A stretch of 64,000 nt of DNA from assembly GCA_916610825.1 (NCBI GenBank), contig OU744451.1:14247905-14311904 (forward strand), given 5' to 3'. Shown piece by piece: positions 54,763 to 64,000 of this stretch (the first letter of the stretch is position 1; every line of letters begins with the position of its first letter). This DNA comes from Haliclystus octoradiatus (lineage: Eukaryota > Cnidaria > Staurozoa > Stauromedusae > Haliclystidae). Both the position numbers and the translations under genes were made by a program. The notes under the pieces were generated by a model that worked only from the letters and a program-made list of their open reading frames with translations, had not been told where the DNA came from and did not search any database.

Positions 54763-57700
54763 TCATTTTTTTCTTTTTCCACGTGTTGGTTCTTTTCCCC
54801 AGCTACAAAAACAACACATAATTCGTACATTAAGTTTACATGATGAAATGGCCTGGGTAAATTGAAATGATGTCACTCACTACACTGAATATAAATTAAA
54901 AAGAAATCCAAATACAGTACCGTGTATTGGTAATTTGGTACTTTAAATTGTGTTGCTGTTTGTTTACACATGGGCTGATAAGCTAACAGAAGCGACTCTA
55001 TCACAGTGCCGATATAGATACATAATAATGGGCCAATTTTCGTAAACAGTTGATGAAAAAAGTTCATGAAAATTGGGCCATTTAACGTTCATGAACTGTT
55101 CATGGAAGTTTGTAAATTTCATGAACTGTCCATGAAGAGTACATAAAACTTGGGTCATTTAATGTTCACAAAGTAGCTTATGAGAACTGTTCATGGAGGT
55201 TTGTAAAATTTATAAACTGTTCAATAACAGTTCAGCAGGTTCATGAACTCAGCAGATCTTTCCAAGAGGATTTCAATTTAAAGGCAAAAATCACTCGTCT
55301 TTTGTGTGCTAACAAGCAATAGTTCATAGGAAATTGTGAGCCAATTGCCTAGTAGTGTTTTACCCTAACTCTACGTAGAGTCTATGAGGGTAATTGGTCG
55401 GTGAGTTTAGTTTTAAATTAGTGAACATATCTCTCTTTGCTCCAGCAATCATCTGTTTATTAATTGTTGCTCGAACACAAATAAATTTTTTCATCATTTT
55501 AAATTTGTCAACGATGGCAAACTACTACTTCATAGAAAAACTACAAATTATCAAATTATTTGCAACATCTTCGGATCAACATGTCTGCTCAATATTGATG
55601 TGGTCTTGTCTCAGTTCTTATTGTTGTCTTACGAAGAAAAAGGATTCTACAAAAGAATGAATTGTTATTGCATAAGCAATAAGCATATATAAGTATATAA
55701 GTATATAGGGTAAAAAATTGGCTTTTTAGTTTCCAGTAGAATCCCCCTATTGGCAGAGAAAACTGCTCTGGACATACATACATACATTTACACAGAATTT
55801 GGCATTTATAGGTATAGATAGTCATTGTTATAAGTTGAAGATTCCAAATGAGTTTGAATATTGTAACCATTACTAAAATGGTATGCTTTCCAGTATATCT
55901 GTCATTCGAATAGTATTCCCACTCAACCTATATTAAATTCCCATCAACTATGCAATAAAACATGCGGAAATTCCAAGGGGAAAGCACAACTGTTTCATAA
56001 TATCACCATTAGTAGTAGTATTACTATAGACAGTCACATTAAAGGAATGTGCTGTCCCTCTTACACCTAACGTATTTGCTACACCAAGAACGCTGATACC
56101 AAACTATTAGACTACTGGGCAATCTCAATACATGCAACAACTCCCAAATGTTCAACATTCCTTAAGATCTGAATGAGGCTGTTACCACAGAGTCCCTGCT
56201 GCTCCCATGAGAACAGTTTATGACTGTTAAATTACCCAGTTTTCAAGAAAAAGTCAGTGAAAACCACGCCATTTGATGCTCATGAACTCAACAAATTCTT
56301 TCACAGAGGCAGATAAGTGACAAATAATTTAGAAATCAAAATGATTGTACGTGTTTGCCTCATTCCTACAAGGCAAATACAGCATTTGTAACTAGCAACG
56401 CCAATTGAGAAAACAAACCCAATCAATTTGAAAACTTACTTGAAGAGTTTATCGATCATCCGACTATCGTCACATTCTTTGTCATATTCCTGAAACACAA
56501 AAACACAGTACAGATTGGTCATATCTAATTTTTGGCAGCTTGGAAAAGTTATCTTCTAAATGGCCGCAATTTAATGCAAAGTTTTGTAAAACCTCAGAAG
56601 AAAAAATTAATATAAGATAACATGATTAACTATTTTCACACACATTCTTTAGCTTAAGATATAAATCCAAAGACATGAAAAAGTATGCCATTTAAAGTGC
56701 ATGAATGTCCAATCAATTGTCCACCAAATGTCCACAAACTCTCTCTGCAAGATCCATGAACTGCGCATGCACTGTGCGCCAAAAGCAAGGGGAATGTTTC
56801 CTCACATAATTAAGTCATCGTGAGATTGTTTGTTTCTTGTTTCATTTCTGGTGATTGTGGTTTTAGACACAACAACACTATGAACAATAAATCAGTAAAT
56901 ATCTATTCAACAACTTGTTGTGATCTAAGTGAGATATATCCCTAAGGTATATTGCCAACAACGTTGGCTATATTCAGTTGAGAATTATCGAGTTTCATAC
57001 CAAGCACTGGATTGATCACTGGATTAGGCATGTGAATGTCAGTAGAACAATTCAGCACTCAAATGTTTATACAGGATGGACCCTTTAGGTATCATTGAAT
57101 TTATCAAATGGTCTGTCTTATGTAAGCAGATACCATTTCATTAGACTTCAAGAATCATATATCGTACATGCCAGATAGTGTGGGTGGGGCAATGCGACGT
57201 TGTTGCTGCCTTACTACAGCAGTACTTGCTACAACACTATGCTGTTGTAAATTGTGTGGATACCGGTAAGTGATTGAGTTTACCTGCTCTAATGCATTCA
57301 GCATATCTACTTTAGCAGAATTATCACTGACATATGGTCTTAAGTCTTTACCACCGATAATACGAGGTATACCATTCTGTAATGCAGACATCCCTGCCAC
57401 CTGAAATCAATATATAACAATCTTTTTAATACTTTGACAAAGGAGCGATACTATTTTTGTCATCAGAGACAACCATAAGTGGCTTCATTTCCGTAGATCA
57501 ATTTGATTGAGAATACTGTGTATACTGAATAAAAAATGTATCTTATGTTCTCCCATTTGTACCAGTTGCATCTTCAGCCATGAACCATGATAGTGAGTTC
57601 TCAAAAGTGAAGAAAAAAGAGGGAATAGAAATTTAGAAATAAATTGGTGGAGAATGTGGGGATTGTGGTGGTGGTAGGGGAATCAAAATACTGCCAAACA

Positions 57701-59644
57701 AATAATTTTAGCTTCAATCTTTTTATATGAATCATTTAAATAATTTTAGCAGAAATCTGCTTTTTTGTAGAACCTCACTTTGAATTAAACATTTTTAAAT
57801 AATATTGTATTTCCACATTTGTTGGAATGGTTTGTAATTATAATTGACCAATTGACCATGTTCACAACATTTTTTTAAAAAGTTTGTCCATAATGATCTC
57901 AGTCCAGCACACCCCCCGAGAAAACAGTTCATGAACGTCAAATGGACCAATTTTCATGAACTGTTCATGGAAGTCCATGAACAGTTCATTAACTAATGTC
58001 TATGAAAATTGTGCCATTTAACGTTCATTAACAGTCCATGAACAGTTCATTAAATTGTCTATGAAAATTGTACCATTTAACGTCCATGAACTAGTTCATG
58101 AACTATTCATGAACTGTTTATAAGGTGCTTTTGAACAGTTCATGGAAGTTTGTAAAGTTCATGAGCGGTTCATGAGTGTGCATGGACTGTTCATAAACAG
58201 CTCAGGAGGTTCATGAACTCAACACATGTTTCGCATGTGACTTGCTACTCTTGCACATGGCGGTCACACGCCAATCTTGAGCAAGCAGTTTAACACAAGG
58301 ATAAATTACATAATGTTTAGATAATGTTAGAATATATTCTCTACATACCTTTCTGAATGTTTTAAAGTTGTTGCCATGTGCTTGTGGCGTAGTAAAAAAA
58401 ACTTCGTTATTTTGTAATGGTCGAGTAATTAGAGGTATTGTTTTTGTAATGGTATATTTTTCCGTGTCAGTATCCATGTCATCATTAAATAAAACCTTTA
58501 GACAATAAACAATAGAATATAATGTTTGAAGAGAAATATAAAAAAAGAAAAATCAAGTGGTAATATTTAGATACTGTCAAATTCTACAGTATGCAAATAA
58601 GCATAACTATGAGGATCAACAACACTTTGAAAAGTTCATGTAAATTGGGGCATGTACCTATGTTTTTAGAGGAGGAAACTTTGCCGTCATCGATGCACAT
58701 TGTGCATCTTGCACCTCCATAAATAAGATCAACTTGCCATGAAGTCTGATGAATTTGTTTAAAATGTGATCTGATAGTATTCCATGAACTTTACACAAAC
58801 AGTTCATGAATGGACAATTGGTGAATTTACTAAGGATTGCTCTTGTGATATTTTTATGAAAATGGGGTCTTACAGCCTTACATGGGGTCTTGAGGCACAA
58901 CTGAGATTTAAAATTTGTGAAAATCTGCATAGGAAACATAAAATTAAGCTAGACTATCGTACCTTATCACGTACCTTATCACAAACTGAAATAAATCCAT
59001 TCGGTAAGTAATTAATATCTCTTTTGACTAAAAGCTCATTTTCCTCTGAGTAACTATTGTCTTCTGGAGAGATGATATCTTCCTCTTTTTTGACAACTAC
59101 TGCTGTTTCTTTGGGTACGTCATCAGCAATATTTAGTTTTGCTGTTTTTTCAATAGCAGTATCTCTTGATAGCCAGTCGTTAGTCACTAGAGTTTTCTCT
59201 GGTGATTTTGTATCTATCTTTATGGAATTATCAAGCGTAGGTATAAAACTTGACTTCATCTGATTAACACTAGCTTCGATATTGTCACCCCAATCAACGA
59301 AGTCATCATCATTATCATCATCTTCATCTTCAATAATGTTTTTAATTGGGTTACTGATAGTGTCAACTGCAGAATTATAGGTTACTTCTGTGTCATCATT
59401 TTCTTTCTCTATTTTCCTTTCTTTATTTTGAGACATAGGCGTTGCGTGATTTTCTGCTTCGATATTTTGAGAAAAGCTAGAATCTGCTTCAGGTAACGTT
59501 GATGGAATATCAGGTATTTGTGAATTAGCATCAAGTTTCCGTTTCCTTAATGACCTTATATTGTCAGGTGTCTGTGAAGTGGGATATGAGTCAGGTGCGA
59601 GACTGTCTGGAACAACTTCTGGAGCACCATGAGGAACAGCAAAC
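54763..59644 (-). CDS. NBN: Nibrin C-terminal half (5' exons outside window)
   Basis: Exons: 59644-58975, 58495-58349, 57400-57284, 56489-56440 and 54802-54763. Phases agree and give 340 aa to the stop. The first is a long acidic exon (EDEDDDNDDDFVDWGDN). The NNFKTFRK motif at the end of the second parallels the MRE11-binding KNFKKFKK motif of vertebrate nibrin. PRIIGGKDL follows as in the vertebrate protein (PHIIGGSDL). The acidic CDDSRMIDKLF before the end corresponds to the ATM-binding tail (ESLADDLF). Nibrin scaffolds MRE11-RAD50 at DNA breaks and recruits ATM. FHA and BRCT exons were not found up to 64000. A DIRS-like element occupies that side. Two tandem donors end the first exon (58975, or 58963 adding VRDK). 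Identification rests on motif order and spacing in the C-terminus. Confidence 0.85.
55046..55250. repeat. TTCATGAAC-rich repeat array, copy 1
   Basis: Repeated GTTCATGAACTGTTCATGG-type motifs, each near-palindromic, interspersed with GGGCCATTTAA. NBN last intron. Confidence 0.65.
55251..56439. other. NBN last intron, remaining sequence
   Basis: No nested gene is supported. Two opposing ~90-codon frames near 55394-55870 lack family features. 56022-56100 carries the repeat shared with 20495, and 56205-56310 a weak TTCATGAAC-family copy. Confidence 0.4.
56022..56100. repeat. Interspersed repeat copy (also at 20495)
   Basis: GTCACATTAAAGGAATGTGC, then TTACACCTAACG and TTGCTACACCAAGAACGC, matching 20495-20580 in order and orientation. 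Confidence 0.45.
56676..56770. repeat. TTCATGAAC-family repeat, diverged copy
   Basis: GCCATTTAAAGTGCATGAATG and CCATGAACTGCGCATG segments relate to the arrays at 55046 and 57921. NBN intron. Confidence 0.45.
57921..58220. repeat. TTCATGAAC-rich repeat array, main copy
   Basis: About fifteen overlapping occurrences of TTCATGAAC/CATGAACTGTTCATG or one-mismatch variants, with AAAATTG(T/G)(A/G)CCATTTAACG between groups. Internally tandem and palindromic. Lies in the NBN intron between exons ending 58349 and starting 57400. Confidence 0.75.
58620..58820. repeat. TTCATGAAC-family repeat, copy 3
   Basis: AAGTTCATGTAAATTGGGGC at one end and CAGTTCATGAATGG at the other, with diverged material between. 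NBN intron adjoining the long acidic exon. Confidence 0.5.
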
Positions 59645-59989
59645 CTAAAAAGATGTTGAAATGTTCATTTTAGTAGTATATATACATTTATTATGTTACT
59701 ACATATCATTTAGTAGAAGTTAAACACCAGGCCTTTTGGGGTCCGCAGTACGGCCCACACAGTTTTTCTAGTTTGCTGTTGTATTGCTTGGAGGCGTGGC
59801 GTTAGATACCGCAAGGAATGCATGCACGGGAATTGCCTCGTACGAAAGCTGGCATTGTATGGCCAATCTCTTGTCCATGGCATAGGGTAAGTCTTGTGAC
59901 ATAGTAGGGCGTAATCATTCTTGCATGTGCTAGCCTGCTAGTAAGTAAGACACAAACGAACGATAATCAATTGAAATTATTATTTAGTT

Positions 59990-61113
59990 ATGCCTCGACT
60001 TTCACGTAATAGTCGCGATGCTAATGCTTCTGCACCTTATGTTATTCCTGCGGCTTCTACGCTGCAATCTCCTGTTCAATCACCGTCTTTTACAACTTTC
60101 TTTGGAGATGCTCAACAACGTCAGAATTTTGTGAATGATGTGGCACAGGCGGTCGTGGCAGCATCAAGACCTTCAACATCAACGTCGGTAAGCGCTTCTT
60201 CAGCTGGTACCGTACCTACAGTGAACGTCAACATGGATCAAGGTATGTCAGAACCTATATCTTTGCCACCATTTGTAAATACTTTCTCCTCTCCGCTTCC
60301 CAATGGTGATGCCGTTGCAGCTGCCTCTGCCTTTTTATCGGGTACTTCGGTCATCAATCAACAGGAGAATACGGCCACCACCAGCAGTCCATTGCCAACA
60401 TCGTCGCTAGTGTTTGCACCGTGTATCATCAGACCTGGGTACGCCCCTATTCCTTCAAAATTGGTAGGTCAAATTGTCAGTGGTCGTTTCATAGACCTGG
60501 CAGAACTGTTGTCTCCCTCAGTGGTGGATGTCGAAGCTGAACCTCAGTTGATCATGGATGGTCTAGCGGTTTGATTGCCAAGCCCAAATCAAACCGTCGT
60601 AAGATCGACGACATCGTAGGATGGATAGAGGCGTTCACGATTTATACGTCTATTATGACTACTCACTGCCCTGAACGCTGGAAAGACTTGTCGTCGTACA
60701 AACTGGTTATTATTAAACTCTTTTGACAATTCAGTGGCTGGGCATGGTTGTCGTATGACACAGCCTTTCGACAACATGCCTACGCTAGTCGGTTATTTGA
60801 TTGATCACTGATCAACAACCAACTTTACACTTACCATACGGCTGGAGCAGTTGTCCGTCCTCGACTGGATCGGAACCAACAGGAAAAAATCAGTAGAGAG
60901 GCACGAGGTACCCCCAATGGCCCACGAGTTTGTCCTTCATGGAACGAAGGAAGATGTTCCTCGGGTTATGCAATTTGCCGATGGAGCCACATTTGTTCTA
61001 CCTGCTCAGAAGGGCATCGCAGTATGGACTGTCCTCGAGAGTCAAAGCAGTTCATCGCCCCAGCTACGATACCTCCAGTCAAGGCCTCTGACGGCAGGCA
61101 GTGGCAACGGCGT
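59990..61113 (+). pseudogene. DIRS-like gag ORF with frameshift and two stops
   Basis: ATG 59990 opens a 194-codon Ser/Ala/Thr-rich frame (MPRLSRNSRDANA) that ends at 60574. Homologous coding continues in another frame from about 60562 (AKPKSNRRKIDDIVGWIEAF, QFSGWAWLSYDTAFRQHA) with in-frame TGA at 60724 and 60802. The end shows a Cys/His cluster, CPSWNEGRCS, then CRWSHICSTC, then HRSMDCP, typical of gag-like ORF1 in DIRS-type elements. One frameshift and two stops make this copy non-functional. Confidence 0.7.
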
Positions 61114-61116
61114 TAA

Positions 61117-62494
61117 CTCGTTGACATGTTACTTTAATATTTTGTGTTTTATAATAATTCTGTTATTGGACGTGATGATTCAGCAAACTATCAATTGTTA
61201 GCTAAATTTATAATCACTGTGTTCACAGTCCAATTCTGTAATTATTGTGTAGCTCACTTTGTTTTTCTTGTCATTATTACCATTTTTTTTTTCTTTACTG
61301 TTGGAATATTTTACTTGCAATCGATACAGTTCAGTTTTTATTTTTAATTTAATTTTATTTTTAATTTTCGTCTGTTTGTTTGAACTTTGATTCGTAAGTT
61401 GCTTTCATCATTAACGTTAAGAGCCCTTCAAAAGGCCACCACTTTCGTCTGTCCAATTCAGGATCTTGCTGTTTATAGTAAAAGGCCAGTCAATAGGAAA
61501 TTCTTTTTTAATTATTTCCAGTTCCTCCTATACAAAAATATATAGAGGTGGTCTGTAAGCACAGTTTCGCAGCTATACGCTCTGTTATTTAACAAGACTC
61601 AAGTTGACTGGTTCTAGAGCGTATTAGATGTACTGAGGCTTTCTTGATATTTATATCGACGACATGCGATCGAGTTTAGGCATTAAAAAACATTTCCGTA
61701 CGATGGTCTCTTTTATAAGGCAATGTAATCCCAGTTCGTCCGACAAGGTAGACCAAACGAAGGTTACGTTTGAGCAAGTCGTCTATTTTCGTCCAACAAG
61801 GCACAACGTCACGGACAAATTAAATGTTACTAGAATACCTGACTTTCATCTTCACCACGAAGACAAATAACTCAGTAGATGTGTGAGTGAAAATTTAAGG
61901 CAATCCAATGAATTGTATGGTCGAGAGGCTTATTTGATAATCAATAATTGCGATAACTCGAGCGATATTAGTAGATTTGATAACGCGAACTAAGAATTTT
62001 TCAGCAATAGTTGTAGCTCCATCTGATTGGTTCCTCAAAGCTTTTCAAGTTTCCGATTGGTTGAGACAAATCTCCTTTGTTTCTGTAGTGTTGATGCATC
62101 GAGATTGTGTGAAAAATTTAACAAATACAGGTACCGCCGATACAGGTTTTTGTTTGTCAAGAAAACCGGATTGGTACCGAAAACCGTCACCGGTTTCATA
62201 TCGGATTCCGTGTCGGATTCCGTGCGATTTTTTTTTTTAATTCCTTTGTCAAATGTTCATCTCATGGTTCTTATCATTATTATAGTTAGTAATTTACTTT
62301 AATTTTTATTTATTTTTTTTCATTATTACTTTTATTTTATGATTATCTTCTAAGTTTTATTTATTTTTAATTTATTTTTAATTTATTTATTTATTTATTT
62401 ATTTATTTTCCAAGTTTGCCTATTACCTTCAATGGCACAGACGACATTAGAAGGACTGCTATTAACCTTTCATGACTTTATTTATTTTTTCTAG
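61117..62494. other. Non-coding gap between gag-like and RT frames
   Basis: About 1.4 kb, AT-rich, with no element coding. Ends in TTTTTTCTAG directly before the RT frame, a good splice-acceptor look-alike in a phase compatible with a GTTAAC donor at the gag end (about 61112). Contains TTTA-rich simple sequence at 62320-62410. Could be an intron, an insertion, or a rearranged UTR. Confidence 0.4.
62320..62410. repeat. (TTTA)n low-complexity tract
   Basis: Irregular TTTATTTTTAATTTA passing into regular ATTT repeats at 62380-62408. Confidence 0.8.
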
Positions 62495-64000
62495 CCTGCT
62501 GCATTTTGCCACCGATTTCCTCAATAACTCCTCTGAAAGCGGATCGCTTTGCCTATTATTTGGCCTATCATCCTAATCCTCATTTTACCAATTATGTTGT
62601 GAATGGTATCCAAGCAGGCTTCAAACTTGGTTTCAATCATCGGCAGAGTCTGAAACCAGCCAAAAAGAACAATCAGTCAGCCCATAAGTATTCTTCAGTA
62701 ATTGACGCTTACTTGAGTAACGAAGTACAATTAGGAAGAGTGGCTGGTCCTTTTCGCAATCCACAGGTTGAAGGAATTCAAGTCAGTAGCTTCGGTGTTA
62801 TACCTAAGAAGAACCAACCCGGAAAATGGCGTCTTATTGTGGATTTATCAGCACCTACAGGTTTAAGTGTAAATGATGGCATCAACAAGCTGGACTTCAA
62901 TTTTAATTATGTCCAGCTAGATCAAATCATATCAATGGTGAAAGATCTCGGTGTTGGGGCCTTGATGGCTAAGTTCGATGTTGAATCGGCTTACAGGAAC
63001 ATTCCGGTTCATCCAGACGATCGGTTTTTGTTAGGTATGAAATGGCAAAACAACTACTTCATGGACTTGACTCTTCCATTTGGGCTGAGATCTGCACCAT
63101 TCATATTTAATTCGGTTGCCGAAGCAGTTGAATGGATTCTTTCCTACCACTTTCATGTGTCAAATATTGTACATTACCTGGACGACTTTGTCATGGCAGG
63201 ACCAGCCAAATCAGATATATGTCTTCGCCAATGGTCTCTAGCCCAAGAAGTTTGCAAGGAATTGGGCTTACCACTGAACCCTAAAAAATGTGAAGGTCCG
63301 TCCACGTCTATGCTGGTTTTGGGAATTGAATTGGACTCGGCAACTCAGACCGCTCGTCTCCCAGCAGACAAACTGGCCAACCTTCACTCCTTGATTCAAT
63401 CTTGGGTTCTTAAGCAAGGATGCAATCGTAACCAATTGGAGTCTTTAATAGGTCATCTACACCACGCCGCTAAGGTAGTGTGGCCAGGCCGCACATTTAT
63501 ACGTCGGATGCTAGATTTACTCAGCTGTTTTCGATCAAGACGCCATACAATTCGACTGAATCAGGAGTTTCGACAGGATCTGTTCTGGTGGCGTGACTTT
63601 CTTCATCAATGGAATGGAGTCAGTTTTTGGTTATTTCCAGGAATGCCTACTGACTCTAAGTTTGAAATGTTTTCTGATGCTTCAGGTCAGGCTGGGTATG
63701 GGGCCTACTACCAAGGAAACTGGTTTAATGGTCACTGGACTCCTTATCAAGCAAAGCAATCAATCGCTTATAAAGAACTTTTCCCCATTGTAGTGGCAGC
63801 ACACACATGGGGTTCAGACTGGACACGCAGCCAAGTCCTGTTTCGTTGCGATAATATAGCAGTGGTTCATATTCTTAATTGCAGGACGTCCAAGGTTCCT
63901 ATAATTATGCGTCTTGTAAGAAACTTATTGTTTGTTGCAGCCAAATTGAACTTTTCTTTCTCTTCACAGCACATTGCTGGAGTCAACAATGGGATTGCTG
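62495..64000 (+). CDS. DIRS-like reverse transcriptase-RNase H, C-terminus outside window
   Basis: Open from 62495 to the window end without a stop. RT motifs: RLIVDLSAPTG (about 62830), AKFDVESAYRNIPVHP (about 62965), LPFGLRSAPFIFN (about 63075) and YLDDFVMAG catalytic box (about 63175). Then LVLGIELDS and the RNase H part: FSDASGQAGYGAYY (about 63670), YKELFPIV and FRCDNIAVVHIL (about 63840). Motif wording is that of DIRS1-type RT/RNase H and not Gypsy or LINE. The start codon is uncertain, and the frame may be joined to the gag-like part by splicing. No decay is seen in this part. Confidence 0.85.

Larger units (their letters stand above)
59731..64000 (+). mobile_element. DIRS-like (tyrosine-recombinase type) retroelement, right side outside window
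   Basis: A gag-like ORF and an RT-RNase H frame of the DIRS type follow one another on the plus strand. 59731-59989 is probably the left terminal/UTR region (left edge not exact). The tyrosine recombinase and right end would lie beyond 64000. The element is antisense to NBN and probably inside one of its introns. Confidence 0.7.

Noticed and set aside
57921-58220. CRISPR-like array of short palindromic repeats
   Set aside because: Units are irregular with no constant spacers, and the window is animal genomic DNA. It is an interspersed eukaryotic repeat.
59057-59263. Plus-strand frame antisense to the NBN acidic exon
   Set aside because: It is the complement of a well-supported coding exon and has no independent features.
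61664-61870. 68-codon frame as part of the DIRS-like element
   Set aside because: No resemblance to gag, RT or recombinase. Short frames of this size are expected by chance.

Overview
This is a metazoan genomic window, visibly AT-rich, with spliced genes, GT-AG introns and many interspersed repeats. Five protein-coding loci and a dense mixture of transposable elements are readable. The repertoire (a b(0,+)-type SLC7 light chain, syntaxin-16, nibrin, together with DIRS-like, Penelope-like and Ty3/Gypsy elements and tRNA-derived SINEs) fits a marine invertebrate such as a hemichordate, echinoderm, cephalochordate or cnidarian. The exact taxon is inference. No bacterial, organellar or CRISPR signal is present.

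Layout: (1) 1-2.5 kb holds LINE debris and a degenerate minisatellite. (2) 2.5-6.3 kb holds a 1.25-kb non-autonomous DNA transposon with 55-bp terminal inverted repeats and a 9-bp target duplication. It sits just upstream of an intronless 726-codon gene whose centre resembles a prolyl-4-hydroxylase/2OG-Fe(II) oxygenase fold without the metal ligands. (3) 7-39 kb holds a minus-strand tandem family of SLC7 amino-acid transporter genes: intact copy B (30124-39033, 10 exons), copy A (12290-20062, same exon plan, exon 9 split by a SINE) and remnant C (6971-8025, exons 8-9 only, exon 8 broken). Copies A and B are nearly identical across exon 2-intron 2-exon 3 but differ elsewhere, which suggests gene conversion. 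A young Ty3/Gypsy element (21551-29252, apparently identical LTRs, 4-bp duplication) lies between B and A and itself carries a nested 3.2-kb LINE. (4) 41.6-54.4 kb holds a complete plus-strand syntaxin-16 gene (STX16, 10 exons, 328 aa). Its 5.3-kb intron 5 is packed with fold-back DNA, including an inverted pair of Penelope-like 3' ends and an ~840-bp palindrome. (5) 54.8-59.6 kb holds the 3' half of nibrin (NBN) on the minus strand, tail-to-tail with STX16. Its 5' exons (FHA/BRCT) are not in the window. (6) 59.7-64 kb is a DIRS-like retroelement that runs off the right edge: a decayed gag-like ORF followed by an open RT-RNase H frame.

Functional relations: the SLC7 copies would encode light chains of heterodimeric amino-acid exchangers at the plasma membrane. 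STX16 acts in endosome-to-trans-Golgi fusion, and NBN in the MRE11-RAD50-NBN double-strand-break complex. These are neighbours rather than a pathway. The strongest second-look items are the SINE-interrupted SLC7 exon, the conversion tract, the degenerate oxygenase-like gene, the nested young retroelements and the fold-back-rich STX16 intron.
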